A stretch of 64,000 bases of DNA from Caldifermentibacillus hisashii (GCF_027568575.1 NZ_JANUVP010000006.1), one strand, 5' to 3'; shown: positions 8,801-18,228, numbered from the stretch's first letter. Notes: a model not told the origin generated them from the letters alone. Translations and numbers: made by a program.

Positions 8801-10006
8801 GTGAAATCAATCAAATTTATTCATTGTGCGGATTTGCATTTGGATAGTCCATTTGTCGGGCTAAAAAATATACCTGCCGCTATATACGAAAAAACAAAAC
8901 GCTCAACTTTTGCATCATTTTCAAAAATTGTTGAGGTCGCGATTAAGGAAAGGGTAGATTTCGTGATTATTGCCGGAGACTTATATGATGGGGAAGACCG
9001 CAGCATCCGGGCACAATTGTTTTTGCGAAGAGAAATGGAAAGGCTCGAACAGGAAGGGATTGGCGTTTTCCTCGTCCATGGAAACCATGATCATTTATCC
9101 GGCAGTTGGACGAAACTTGAATGGCCTAAAAATGTTTACCAGTTTCCGGCTACGGTAGAGGTCATTCCATATGAAACGAAAAATAAAACACGCATCCATT
9201 TCTACGGCTTCAGTTATCCAAAGAAACATGTCTTTGAACGGATGATTGATCATTACCAAAAAAAAGACGGAGCGGATTATCATATCGGTATTTTGCATGG
9301 CCACGATTCAAATAATCTTGCTCATTACAGCTATGCTCCATTTAAAGTGAAGGAGTTAATCGAAAAAGATTTTGATTATTGGGCACTTGGACATATTCAT
9401 AAATCACAAATTTTACATAAAGAGCCGATGATCCTGTATCCCGGTAATATTCAAGGAAGACATAAAAACGAAACGGGTGCAAAAGGTTGTTATTTAATCG
9501 AGATGGATCATTTTGAAACAAGATGGAAATTTATCGAAACAGCTCCGATCCGTTGGGAAACGTGGGAATTAACCGAAAAAGAACCGTTTCGTTGTTTTGA
9601 TGATTTTTATCAAACCATCATCGGAATAAAGGATTACTGGCGGCAAAAGGGAACCAATGTATTTTTACAAATAAATTTTAATGAAAACCAGTTTGATGTA
9701 TTGACAGACCGTATCGATCTTGAAGATATGTTACAACTTTTACAAGAAGGTGAAGAACAGCAAGATTGTTTTATTTGGATTTATCAACTCGATATTCAGG
9801 AAAATGACACGAACAGGCAAGTTATTTCCGATGAATTTTTTCAAGAATTATCAAAGCAATTTCAACATGTTGATATAAAAGAACCGCTCTCTTTTCTTTT
9901 TGATCATCCGAAAGTAAGAAAATATTTAGCTCCTTTAACCGAGGGAGAACAACAACACATTTTACATGAGGCTGAAAAACTCCTCTTTCGTCTATTGAAA
10001 GGGTAA
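8801..10006 (+). CDS. yhaO: YhaO, SbcD/Mre11-like metallophosphoesterase
   Basis: A 401-residue calcineurin-like phosphoesterase of the SbcD/Mre11 type, the nuclease partner of YhaN. Metal-binding motifs are visible in order: DLH (residues 11-13), GDLYDG (about 59), GNHDH (about 93) and GHIH (about 197). The start is GTG at 8801 behind AAGGATGGGGAG; the open frame extends upstream to 8717 but without a site. yhaN follows 60 bases later, so the two are probably co-transcribed and act as a DNA-end processing complex. Confidence 0.9.
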   Translation: MKSIKFIHCADLHLDSPFVGLKNIPAAIYEKTKRSTFASFSKIVEVAIKERVDFVIIAGDLYDGEDRSIRAQLFLRREMERLEQEGIGVFLVHGNHDHLSGSWTKLEWPKNVYQFPATVEVIPYETKNKTRIHFYGFSYPKKHVFERMIDHYQKKDGADYHIGILHGHDSNNLAHYSYAPFKVKELIEKDFDYWALGHIHKSQILHKEPMILYPGNIQGRHKNETGAKGCYLIEMDHFETRWKFIETAPIRWETWELTEKEPFRCFDDFYQTIIGIKDYWRQKGTNVFLQINFNENQFDVLTDRIDLEDMLQLLQEGEEQQDCFIWIYQLDIQENDTNRQVISDEFFQELSKQFQHVDIKEPLSFLFDHPKVRKYLAPLTEGEQQHILHEAEKLLFRLLKG

Positions 10007-10066
10007 AAGTCCGGAACTAGGCGTGCTGCCACGGATGAAAAATGTTTTTCGCGAGGGGTGAAGATA

Positions 10067-13027
10067 ATGATTATAAAAGAGTTAGTCATCTATGGGTACG
10101 GAAAGTTTGAACAATACCATCTAAAGTTACAGCCATTTTCTTTGATTTATGGAAAAAATGAAGCAGGCAAGTCTACCATCATGTCTTTCATCCATAGCAT
10201 TCTTTTCGGCTTTCCATTGAAACAACAAAGTGAATTACGATATGAACCGAAAACAAGTTCCAAATATGGCGGTCGGATTGTTTTGGAAGACCCTGATTGG
10301 GGCATTGTCCAAATTGAACGGGTGAAAGGAAAAGCAATCGGTGATGTAACGGTAAAACTTGAAGACGGCACAATCGGTGATGAAGAATTGTTGCAAGTGA
10401 TTTTGGGTGGTATGGAAAAATCGACCTATCAATCAATCTATTCCTTTGATATTCATGGGTTACAAAATGTCCAAAAGGTGAAAGGGGAAGAGCTTGGGAA
10501 ATTTTTATTCTCGACAAGCGCGATTGGAACGGAACAAATTATGGAAACAGATCAGTTCCTTGATAAAATGGACAAGCTGTTTAAACCAAACGGATCAAGG
10601 CCGGACATCAATAAACAAATAGCAAAGATGAAGGTGCTGGACAATCAATTAAAGGATGCCAAGAGAAAAATTATAAACTATGAAACTTTGTTGCAAAATT
10701 TAACGAACACGGATAACCAACTGGAAGCTAAACGGAAACAAATGGCGGATATTCAACAGGAAATTTTTGAAAAGAAAGAATGGAATCGGATATATCCGTT
10801 GTTTATGCAGAGAAAAAATCTTGAGGAGAAACTCACGGAACTGGGTGAATTTCAGTTTCCAAGTAACGGAATTACCCGTTATGAAAAGTTGGCAGCTGAA
10901 TTACGTACAATAAAAAAACGGCTCGTCCCGTTAAATGAACAATTGGAGGAAATAACAAAAGAGCTCGAAACGATTGAAGTAGATGAACGGATTACGGAGA
11001 ATAAAGAACCAATCCAATTCATTGTCGAGGATTTACCGAATTACCGTCAAGAAGCCGGAAAGTTGAAAGAGCTAGCCGTCCAAATCAACCAAATTGAGGA
11101 TGAGTTGCTGCAAATAAAGACTAAGTTACATTATCAAGGTGATCTAGAAGCGATCAAGCAATTTGACTTAAGTTTTGCCAAAAAAGATCAAATCATGAAG
11201 CTGGTAAAGAAACAAATTCATCTGGATGAAAGAAAAAGGGAACTGGAGAAAAATGAAAATGAACTGGGGCAAAAATTAAAGCAGCAAAAATCATTTGTAA
11301 ATGAACTTGCTCGCAGCCGCTTAAATAAAAAAGAACGGCTTCATTTGGAGAATGTACTTAAGCAGGAGCAAGAAATAAATGAAATTGAAAGCGAACTGAA
11401 GTGGATTGACAGTCAACTATCCCAGCTACAGAACAAACAATCGATTAAAAAATCAGGAAAAACGACCTTACTGTTTGTGTTTGGTTGTATTTGTATGATT
11501 ACTCTTGCCTTATTTTGGTTTGATTATTGGCAAATAGCTTTGGGAATTTTATCGGCCTCAGTTTTATTTTCCCTGTTTCTCGTCATAACAGGATGGAGAA
11601 AAGCGTCGGATGCAACGATCAAAATGAATGAACCATTAATTTTGAAAAAGAGGCAATTGGAAAAGAAATATGATGAAATTCAGATCACTTCAGAAGACAT
11701 TGAACAAGCCCGTGAAAAATTGAATAAAGATCAGCTTATTGCTAAACAGGAAGAAATTGAGAATATTCGGCTCGAACAATTAGAACGGCAATTTGACGAA
11801 TTAGTTGCAAGTTTTGAACATTGGGAGAATGAAACAAGGGCCATCAATGATGAATTGCTGAAAATAGGAAGAAACTATTTTTTACCAGACTATATGGCGA
11901 AACATCATTTAATGGAATGTTTTACACTGCTTGAACAGTTGAAAACACGCTGGAACGAAAAACAACGAATGTCCCAACAAATTGAGCATTTGAAAATGAT
12001 CCAGACAGAAAAAGAAGCGATTTTATCAAAATATGATTGGCTTTTTCATGCTTCCTCGCAAAACTATGAGGAAAGAGTACTGCTGCTCAAAACAGAATTG
12101 AATAAACAATTGGAGCTTGAGAAAATTCAAGCTGAGAAACTGGCAAAACAACAAGAGCTCGTTAACCAAATTGCGACATGTAAAGCGGAATTGAAGCAAG
12201 TCGAACAGGAAATTAACGTATTATTCCAACAAGCAAACGTTGAAACGGAAGCTCAATTTTACTTAGTTGGAGAAAAAAATGAAAAACGGAACGAGTTATT
12301 GAATGAATTCGAACTTGTTAATAAACAGTTGGCTCATTCGAACTTAAATCTTCCGGATGGAATGAACCTTATCCCTTCCTATGTGGATGAAACAACATTT
12401 ACCGAATTGAACCGAATAAAAGAGGCGATAGGCAAAGAAATTGAACAATTAGAGAAAGAACGGGTATCTATTCGCCATGAAATCACGTTGATAGAAGAAG
12501 GCGGTACCTATACAGAACTGTTACATCAATTTCATCAAGAAAAATACGAACTGGAAGAAATGGCGCGAACATGGGCTGTGTTTCAGACGGCAAAATATGT
12601 ATTGCAAAAAGGGATGGAAAAATATAAGGTTGAACGTCTTCCAAAGGTTCTTTTACAGGCTTCTAAATATTTTTCTTTTATCACCGACGGGGCTTATAAG
12701 CAGATTTTTCTTGATCAAGAAAGTGACCAACTGTTTGTCGAACGAAAGGATGGTATGCTTTTTACTCCTAATGAGGTCAGTCAGGCAACAGGAGAACAAT
12801 TGTATATCAGTTTACGCTTTGCCTTGGCTGTTCTTAGTTATAAGCAAAACCCGTACCCGTTCATTATTGATGATGGTTTTGTTCATTTTGATGAAGACCG
12901 GCGAGACCAAATGATGTACTTGTTAAAGGAAATTTCTGCTGAATCCGGTGTTCAAATTCTTTTCTTTACATGCCATAATATTTTTAAAAGCTATTTTGAT
13001 AGACAGCATTCGGTCGTTTTTCTTTGA
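10067..13027 (+). CDS. yhaN: YhaN, SbcC/Rad50-like ATPase
   Basis: A 986-residue ATPase of the SbcC/Rad50 type that pairs with YhaO. Walker A GKNEAGKST lies at about residues 28-36. Long Glu/Lys/Gln-rich coiled coils follow. Two adjacent hydrophobic segments at about 465-508 sit where a zinc hook would otherwise be, so the coil apex is probably in the membrane. Walker B, IIDDGFVHFDEDR, lies at about 933-945. The ATG at 10067 follows GAGGGG at 9 bases; a GTG at 10058 is too close to that site. Length is near B. subtilis YhaN (963). Confidence 0.9.
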   Translation: MIIKELVIYGYGKFEQYHLKLQPFSLIYGKNEAGKSTIMSFIHSILFGFPLKQQSELRYEPKTSSKYGGRIVLEDPDWGIVQIERVKGKAIGDVTVKLEDGTIGDEELLQVILGGMEKSTYQSIYSFDIHGLQNVQKVKGEELGKFLFSTSAIGTEQIMETDQFLDKMDKLFKPNGSRPDINKQIAKMKVLDNQLKDAKRKIINYETLLQNLTNTDNQLEAKRKQMADIQQEIFEKKEWNRIYPLFMQRKNLEEKLTELGEFQFPSNGITRYEKLAAELRTIKKRLVPLNEQLEEITKELETIEVDERITENKEPIQFIVEDLPNYRQEAGKLKELAVQINQIEDELLQIKTKLHYQGDLEAIKQFDLSFAKKDQIMKLVKKQIHLDERKRELEKNENELGQKLKQQKSFVNELARSRLNKKERLHLENVLKQEQEINEIESELKWIDSQLSQLQNKQSIKKSGKTTLLFVFGCICMITLALFWFDYWQIALGILSASVLFSLFLVITGWRKASDATIKMNEPLILKKRQLEKKYDEIQITSEDIEQAREKLNKDQLIAKQEEIENIRLEQLERQFDELVASFEHWENETRAINDELLKIGRNYFLPDYMAKHHLMECFTLLEQLKTRWNEKQRMSQQIEHLKMIQTEKEAILSKYDWLFHASSQNYEERVLLLKTELNKQLELEKIQAEKLAKQQELVNQIATCKAELKQVEQEINVLFQQANVETEAQFYLVGEKNEKRNELLNEFELVNKQLAHSNLNLPDGMNLIPSYVDETTFTELNRIKEAIGKEIEQLEKERVSIRHEITLIEEGGTYTELLHQFHQEKYELEEMARTWAVFQTAKYVLQKGMEKYKVERLPKVLLQASKYFSFITDGAYKQIFLDQESDQLFVERKDGMLFTPNEVSQATGEQLYISLRFALAVLSYKQNPYPFIIDDGFVHFDEDRRDQMMYLLKEISAESGVQILFFTCHNIFKSYFDRQHSVVFL

Positions 13028-13122
13028 ATTTTGAATAATAATAGAGTTCGGGAATTCGATAAAAATGACGTAAAATCTATTTATTATGGTAAATAAGTTA
13101 ATAGGAGTCGGGAGGAACGTGT

Positions 13123-14067
13123 ATGACTAAAGGAGTCCGCTTTTATGAGGCTGGTGAACAGGTTGAACAATATTTTTTAATTAAAAGTGCTGCCAAAGGA
13201 ATGGCCAGTAACGGGAAACCGTTTTTAACATTAATTCTCCAAGATAAAACCGGGGTCATTGAAGCAAAACTTTGGGATATTACCGAAGAGCTGGAAAAAA
13301 CATATGTTGAACAAGCGATTGTTAAAGTACTCGGTGATATCCAAAGTTATCGGGGGAAATTACAATTGCGGATTCGGAAAATTAGAACGCTGTCCCCGCA
13401 AGAAAACATTCCGGTGGACATGTTTATTGAAAAAGCACCGGTTGAAGCAGATGTAATGCTTAGTAAAATTAATCAATGCATTTTTGAAATGACCAATCCG
13501 AAAATTCAGCGGATTACCCGTTATTTGATGAAAAAATATGAAAAGCCGTTTTTAGAGTACCCAGCGGCCACGAAAAATCATCATGAATATTACTCCGGTC
13601 TTGCTTATCATGTTGTATCCATGCTCGATTTGGCAAAAGCGATTGTCGCGCTTTATCCGAGTCTGAATAAAGATCTGTTATATGCCGGTGTGATTTTGCA
13701 TGATTTAGGCAAAGTCATTGAATTATCGGGTCCAGTATCACCATCTTATACAATAGAAGGAACGTTGCTTGGACATATCACCTTAATGGTCGGTGAAATT
13801 GGAAAAGCTGCCGATGAATTAGAAATTTCCGGCGAAGAGGTTACAGTCTTGCAACATTTAGTCCTCAGTCATCATGGAAAAGCTGAATGGGGGAGTCCGA
13901 AGCCGCCGCTGATCCGAGAAGCAGAGGTCTTACATTATATTGACAATCTTGATGCCAAAATTAATATGTTAAACCGGGTTCTTGATAAAACAAAACCCGG
14001 TGATTTCAGTGAACGGTTATTTGCCTTGGACAACCGATCTTTTTACAAACCAAGCTTTCAAGAATAA
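13123..14067 (+). CDS. yhaM: 3'-5' exoribonuclease YhaM
   Basis: A 314-residue enzyme, the same length as B. subtilis YhaM, which degrades RNA and single-stranded DNA from the 3' end. An OB-fold nucleic-acid binding domain (residues about 15-95) precedes an HD-type phosphohydrolase domain with HHEYYSGLAYHV (about 152-163), ILHDLGK (about 191-197) and HHGKAEWGSPKPP. GGGAGGA lies before the ATG. It follows yhaN with 95 bases between and belongs to the same conserved yhaMNO neighbourhood. Confidence 0.93.
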   Translation: MTKGVRFYEAGEQVEQYFLIKSAAKGMASNGKPFLTLILQDKTGVIEAKLWDITEELEKTYVEQAIVKVLGDIQSYRGKLQLRIRKIRTLSPQENIPVDMFIEKAPVEADVMLSKINQCIFEMTNPKIQRITRYLMKKYEKPFLEYPAATKNHHEYYSGLAYHVVSMLDLAKAIVALYPSLNKDLLYAGVILHDLGKVIELSGPVSPSYTIEGTLLGHITLMVGEIGKAADELEISGEEVTVLQHLVLSHHGKAEWGSPKPPLIREAEVLHYIDNLDAKINMLNRVLDKTKPGDFSERLFALDNRSFYKPSFQE

Positions 14068-14140
14068 GCTTGTCATAAAAAATCTCCTATATGAATATGC
14101 TTGTACAAATAATAGTTTTAAAGGATAGGAGGTTTCGTTT

Positions 14141-14323
14141 ATGGTTGTCCCATTTTGGATTTGGTTGGTTGTGGCCGGTATTGTGATCAGTGCATATATG
14201 ACGATTCGAACTAATCGGGAAGAAAAGGAAATGGAGTTAAGAGAAGCAGAGCAAGAAGGAGACATTTATATAAAAAGAATGGAAGAAGAAAAGGAAAAAC
14301 GGAAACAGTTTTATGAAGCATAA
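14141..14323 (+). CDS. yhaL: YhaL, small sporulation membrane protein
   Basis: A 60-residue protein with one N-terminal membrane segment (residues 3-20) and a highly charged Glu/Lys/Arg tail, matching YhaL, a sporulation protein of B. subtilis. ATAGGAGG precedes the ATG. It lies between yhaM and prsA as in B. subtilis. The biochemical role is unknown. Confidence 0.75.
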   Translation: MVVPFWIWLVVAGIVISAYMTIRTNREEKEMELREAEQEGDIYIKRMEEEKEKRKQFYEA

Positions 14324-14342
14324 GAGCATAACAGGCAAAAAA

Positions 14343-14391
14343 ACAGCTTTCCCAAGCGTGGTCGATAATTTTGACCTCATGGGAAAGCTGT
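14343..14391 (-). terminator. prsA terminator (also yhaL side)
   Basis: An 11-bp stem, ACAGCTTTCCC/GGGAAAGCTGT, with an inner GGTC/GACC pair. The run of seven A to its left becomes a T-run for the minus-strand prsA transcript. A second hairpin CTTCATCC/GGATGAAG at 14408-14437 lies between it and prsA. Confidence 0.8.
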
Positions 14392-14446
14392 TGTTGTGAA
14401 TATTGACTTCATCCTTCGATTGAAATTGTGGATGAAGGAGGATCAT

Positions 14447-15322
14447 TTATTTTTTAGATCCTGTCTCAACGGAATTTTTCAAAATGTCTTTCAAGTCTTT
14501 GTCATTGATTTTTACATCTGCATTTTTAACTGCTTCATCCACAGCTTTTTGAACGGTAGCTGAATCAAGTTTTGATTGCTTCACTTTATCTACCAGTTCT
14601 GATTTCATTTTGTCAAATGATTTGACATCTTTTTTCTCTGTTACTTTTGTTGCTTGGATGATATGGTAGCCATAGTCCGTTTTGACCGGATCACTAATTT
14701 CATTTTCCTTAAGCTTATAGGCGGCAACTGTAAACTCACGAGTAAGTTGATCAGGGTTCAACTCACCTAAATCTCCGCCTTTTTCAGCTGTCGCCGTATC
14801 TGTTGACAGTTCTTTTGCCAATGCGGCGAAATCTTCACCATTAGCTAATCTTTGTTTCACTTGTTTTGCCGTTTCTTCATCAGCAACAAGAATATGGCGT
14901 GCCGTTACCGTTTTTGTTTCAATCCCGTATTGTTCCTTTAACTCATCATTTGTCACTTTGATTTTATCTTTTGCCGCTTTTTCTTGGAGTAGTGAAAATT
15001 CAAGAATGTCTTTCAATTCATCCTCACTTGAAATGCCCATTTGAGCTAACCAACTTTGGAAATTATCTCCATAAGCGTCCTTGTATTGTTTTAATGCATT
15101 ATCTACTTCTTTATCAGAAACCTTATATTTGTCAGACAAAACTTGTTTGTATACAAGTTCTTTCAGAGTGGATTCGCCATATCGATCTTTCAGTGTTTGG
15201 TAGAACTCATCTTGGCTAATATTTCCCGCATCCGACTCAACAATTGCTTTCCCGTTATTGCAAGCAGTTAAAGTGAGTAGACCGGCTGCCAATGTAAAAG
15301 TTAACAGGTATTTCTTCTTCAT
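14447..15322 (-). CDS. prsA: PrsA foldase lipoprotein (parvulin-type PPIase)
   Basis: A 291-residue lipoprotein that folds exported proteins at the outer membrane face, with peptidyl-prolyl isomerase activity. The lipobox LTAC ends at Cys21 after a short hydrophobic signal. The parvulin domain (about residues 137-226) shows TARHILV, EKGGDLGEL and YGYHIIQ. Helical N- and C-terminal arms flank it. Length equals the B. subtilis protein (292). The ATG at 15320-15322 was chosen; an upstream in-frame TTG abuts the AGGAG and is too close. It is essential in B. subtilis, where it serves amylase and penicillin-binding proteins. Confidence 0.93.
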   Translation of the reverse strand: MKKKYLLTFTLAAGLLTLTACNNGKAIVESDAGNISQDEFYQTLKDRYGESTLKELVYKQVLSDKYKVSDKEVDNALKQYKDAYGDNFQSWLAQMGISSEDELKDILEFSLLQEKAAKDKIKVTNDELKEQYGIETKTVTARHILVADEETAKQVKQRLANGEDFAALAKELSTDTATAEKGGDLGELNPDQLTREFTVAAYKLKENEISDPVKTDYGYHIIQATKVTEKKDVKSFDKMKSELVDKVKQSKLDSATVQKAVDEAVKNADVKINDKDLKDILKNSVETGSKK

Positions 15323-15668
15323 CAGATTGAACAACTCCTAATCATTTGATTTAATGCTTGTTTCATTTTACCACAAATTTAACTAAATCATAATAAAAAC
15401 GAACAAAAAAATTATTTTCTGTATCAGTTGAAATTACAGGATCAATTGTCATATTTCGGGAAATTGGTAACCGTCAAATAATCGGGTAATTTTTCTCCGA
15501 TAGGCGGGGAAGGGCTACCCGCATGCGTCCGATTAGTTCAACTAACCATCAGTGGGGGGATAGATGACTCACCGATGGAAGTTTCGCTGTATAAACTAGG
15601 TGTTTTCACTAAACAATTTTTGCACAAATACATAGGATATATTGAATTCGATAAAGGAGGTATGACAG
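15323..15668. other. Gap between prsA and the YjcZ pair
   Basis: This divergent gap holds the prsA upstream region, an AT-rich stretch, and R1 repeat copy C (15480-15587), followed by the leader of the first YjcZ-type gene. Confidence 0.5.
15480..15587 (+). repeat. R1 repeat copy C (shortened left half)
   Basis: It contains GGGTA/TACCC as the outer stem, the conserved CCGATTAGTTCAACTAACC segment, the hairpin ATCAGTGGG/CTCACCGAT (one mismatch, one G:T) and the end GAAGTTTCGC. The inner stem region is shorter than in copies D, E, F and H, and no TTTAT is seen on the left. Confidence 0.7.
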
Positions 15669-15752
15669 ATGACAGTACCGAATGCCAGCCCGTTTGTTCT
15701 AATTGTCGTGCTGTTTATTTTATTAATCATTGTAGGGTGTTCGTATTTGTAA
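15669..15752 (+). CDS. YjcZ-family sporulation microprotein 1
   Basis: A 27-residue peptide starting MTVPNASPF and running into a single membrane helix (VLIVVLFILLIIVGCSYL with the final Leu). This is the pattern of the YjcZ family, tiny sporulation-associated membrane peptides of unknown function. AAAGGAGG lies 8 bases before the ATG; a closer ATG in another frame is only one base away. It is followed 55 bases later by a second member with almost the same helix. Confidence 0.75.
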   Translation: MTVPNASPFVLIVVLFILLIIVGCSYL

Positions 15753-15807
15753 TAGGAAAAATGAACCTTAAGTGATAAACAAGTGAATGTATAAAGGAGG
15801 TGTCATT

Positions 15808-15897
15808 ATGTCTGAAGGATATCATGGCGGAGGATTTGCATTGATTGTTGTCTTGTTTATCTTGCTTATCATCGTTGGTGCAGCGTACATTTGGTAA
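15808..15897 (+). CDS. YjcZ-family sporulation microprotein 2
   Basis: A 29-residue peptide, MSEGYHGGGFA followed by the helix LIVVLFILLIIVGAAYIW. The Gly-rich head and the helix match YjcZ-family proteins, and the helix is nearly identical to that of microprotein 1. AAAGGAGG lies 7 bases before the ATG. A hairpin GGGGCAAT/ATTGCCCC at 15992-16018 lies downstream but is followed by A, not T. Confidence 0.8.
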   Translation: MSEGYHGGGFALIVVLFILLIIVGAAYIW

Positions 15898-16028
15898 ATA
15901 ATGCAGGTAGAAGAAATTCCGGCACCGTTTTGCCATACTTGCATAGTCAACTTGTATTGGCTTAAATCGAGACGACAGGAAAAATAGTAAAGGGGCAATT
16001 CATCCACTGGATTGCCCCAAAAATTTAT

Positions 16029-16170
16029 CACACCTTAACAGCAAGTCAAGTCCTCCACCTCAAGATTTTCAAATTTTCAAAGAAGATAGGTGGGGGACGG
16101 GCTGCCCGCATAAGTCCGATTTGTTCAACTAACCATCAGTGGGGAGAGATGCCCCACTGATAGAAGTTCA
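16029..16170 (+). repeat. R1 repeat copy D, full length
   Basis: A 142-bp copy starting right after TTTAT (16024-16028). Inner stem CCTCCACCT/AGGTGGGGG, outer partial stem CAGC/GCTG, conserved CCGATTTGTTCAACTAACC, and the perfect hairpin ATCAGTGGGG/CCCCACTGAT. The end GAAGTTCA has lost two bases relative to GAAGTTTCAC. TTTTAT follows and overlaps the stop codon of the next minus-strand gene. Confidence 0.8.
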
Positions 16171-16172
16171 TT

Positions 16173-16358
16173 TTATGTAAATAACATCGCCACATATGAT
16201 GAGAGCAATAAAATTATCGTAGAAATATTTGTAGTATGGATGATGGTATGATGTTTCTCTTCCGGGATCTCTTTTTGGATACAAAATCTATACATAAGAA
16301 TATTCAAATAAAAAATGATAATAGTGGCTAAAATAAGAAAAACAATAAGCAAAAGCAT
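16173..16358 (-). CDS. Small membrane protein, unknown
   Basis: A 61-residue protein with two predicted membrane helices separated by a charged loop (QKEIPEEKHH). I do not recognise the family. GGGAGGGG overlaps or touches the ATG at 16356-16358, so the true start may be the TTG two codons later (8-base spacing) or the TTG at 16376. The stop codon lies inside the TTTTAT that follows repeat D. Confidence 0.5.
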   Translation of the reverse strand: MLLLIVFLILATIIIFYLNILMYRFCIQKEIPEEKHHTIIHTTNISTIILLLSSYVAMLFT

Positions 16359-16964
16359 CCCCTCCCAGTACGTCAAGCATAACTTTCTCTATATTAAATC
16401 ACTCTTCACCCTTAACATCCACTTCATTAGAAATTAAGATTCTTTGATGGTCAAAATTGCGTAGTATACACTATTTTACTCAATAATACTTTTTTTCGAT
16501 AAATGAAAAGAAGTTTTAAAGTATTAAGAGGTAATTCCGTTTTAAATAGATATTAATAATGTAATATAATATACATCAAAAGCAAAGTAAAAATATATGT
16601 ATAATCAATGAACAAATATTTAGAAGCCAGTATGAAATATCTCCATCTACCTGTAGTATAATAAGTACAGTTGAAATCCCAACCCTAAAGGTAAAAAATT
16701 TTTCTTAGCTTCTATCAGGATTTAGTCAAAAGATAAATTCTATCATAACTGCGATGGTATTAAAGACTATATGGATTCGAAAACAACCGTCTTAAATGAT
16801 TGTGATAATGTTTGGTCGAACTTGGACATGTTGTTTTGCATAAGATGCCAAATCATTTAAGTACTAACATACTTTACAGCGGGTTTCATAAAAAATCAAT
16901 GAGAAAATGAAAAAAGATTTTGACGGAAGATGACAAAAGATGACAAGTTGAAGGATGATAGACA
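16359..16964. other. AT-rich gap before yhaI
   Basis: About 600 bases of AT-rich DNA without a convincing ORF. Several TATAAT-like boxes occur (for example near 16565 and 16657), so promoters are likely, but I cannot assign one. No repeat family member was recognised. Confidence 0.35.
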
Positions 16965-17303
16965 ATGATGGATGAATTGTTAAAGCGGATCGAAAGGCTG
17001 GAATATTATCAACAATTACTACTTGAGATCGTGAATACTAATGATTACCCCTTCACAAAATTAATCATTCAGAAAAAACTAGGGCCGGAAGAAGTTTTGG
17101 AATTCCAACATCTTTGTGAATATATGAACAATAAACTCCAAGAACAAAAAGCGGAAGGATTATTATATTTTTATCCGCTTCTTAAAGAGTTCTCTGATAA
17201 ATTGAACAGGAAACTGGAGGTGAAAGAAACCGTTGAATCCTGTTTACAACAATATCTTTATGTTGAGTTAATGACCGAATTTAAGAAATGCTTACTCGGC
17301 TAA
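16965..17303 (+). CDS. yhaI: YhaI, DUF1878 protein
   Basis: A 112-residue soluble helical protein of the DUF1878 family, starting MMDELLKRIERLEYYQQLL. Its length matches B. subtilis YhaI (113). Function unknown. It converges with scoC, and their stop codons overlap (17300-17303), leaving no room for a terminator. AAGGATGA precedes the first of two adjacent ATGs. Confidence 0.85.
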   Translation: MMDELLKRIERLEYYQQLLLEIVNTNDYPFTKLIIQKKLGPEEVLEFQHLCEYMNNKLQEQKAEGLLYFYPLLKEFSDKLNRKLEVKETVESCLQQYLYVELMTEFKKCLLG

Positions 17304-17866
17304 ACCACTTCTTTTTCTTTGTTATCTTTTTCTTTTATATCCTTATGATGTATGTTCAGTTTTTCTATATCTGTGTATGTTTTTTTGAAAATATCCATAA
17401 AGTCATCACCGTATATATTACGGACGATGGCTATTAACTCTAATATATCGGGATATTTGCCATAAATATCTTTCAAAGGCTTAGCACCCATTAAAATTGC
17501 ATGTTTTGACGGATCAAATTTCTCTAGTAATTCAATGATAAGGTTTTCGCCTTTTTCCGTTAAACGGATATACGTATTTCTTTTATCCTCGACCTTTTTG
17601 GAAAAAGTCAAGTAACCCCTTTCTTCCAACTTTTTTGAAAAATTGAAAGCAGTTGAAACATGCATGACACCAAATTTGGCAATATCGGATATGGATGCTC
17701 CGTGTAAATGGTAGGCGATCCATAAAATATGATGTTCGTTGATGTTCAAATTGTATGGTTTGATCCATTGTTGCCAGTCTTTTTCTATGGCCTTCCAAAG
17801 TGCTTTTCCCAATTGTGAAATTTTTTGTGTAAATAAAAGCGCTTCAAGTTTTGAAAAATCTTCCAT
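17300..17866 (-). CDS. scoC: ScoC/Hpr, MarR-family transition-state regulator
   Basis: A 188-residue MarR-family repressor. In B. subtilis ScoC (Hpr) represses extracellular protease and sporulation genes. The winged-helix core is visible: NINEHHILWIAYHLHGASISDIAKFG, then the recognition helix HVSTAFNFSKKLEERGYL and the wing KVEDKRNTYIRLTEKG (each shown in parts). The tail is Lys/Glu-rich. The ATG at 17864-17866 follows AAGGTGAT; an upstream in-frame ATG at 17896 has no ribosome site. Position beside yhaI and trpP matches B. subtilis, though yhaH is missing. Confidence 0.9.
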   Translation of the reverse strand: MEDFSKLEALLFTQKISQLGKALWKAIEKDWQQWIKPYNLNINEHHILWIAYHLHGASISDIAKFGVMHVSTAFNFSKKLEERGYLTFSKKVEDKRNTYIRLTEKGENLIIELLEKFDPSKHAILMGAKPLKDIYGKYPDILELIAIVRNIYGDDFMDIFKKTYTDIEKLNIHHKDIKEKDNKEKEVV

Positions 17867-17917
17867 ATCATCACCTTCTACTTTTTGATTTAACATTGTG
17901 GTAAAAAAGAAAAAATT

Positions 17918-17965
17918 AATGAAAACTCAGGCATCCGAGCTTTAGGCGACTCGTGACGTGTAGTA
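17918..17965 (+). repeat. R3 repeat, degenerate copy
   Basis: The motif GAAAACTCAGGC-ATCCGAGCTTTAGGCGA matches the R3 consensus GAAAACTCGGnnnCCGAGCCTTTAGRCGA with a few changes and lacks the GCAGAGCCG end. Confidence 0.5.
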
Positions 17966-18180
17966 AACCCAATAAAAATAACACTTCATTTCAAATTGAA
18001 CAAATTCCGACCTTTTACCTATTTCCCTTTTTACACTATTCTGTCATGTATGTTTCAAAAAATTTTATTATATTATTTCAAAATTCTACATTGATCACAA
18101 AAAATCCTTTTTATTTTGAAAAAATTTTTTGTTTTTATAATATATCTTTATGGTCGCACCGAAAAGGTTTTACGAAAATT

Positions 18181-18225
18181 TTAAAGAAAACTCGGGCGTC
18201 CGAGCCTTTAGACGAGAGCAGAGCC
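18181..18225 (+). repeat. R3 repeat, intact copy
   Basis: ACTCGG/CCGAGC forms a short hairpin, followed by TTTAGACGAGAGCAGAGCCG. The same string occurs on the minus strand at 35609-35667. Confidence 0.65.
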
Positions 18226-18228
18226 GTA

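Noticed and set aside
16565..16660. Isolated TATAAT-like boxes as promoters
   Set aside because: The region is so AT-rich that -10 boxes occur by chance; no -35 at 16-18 bases.
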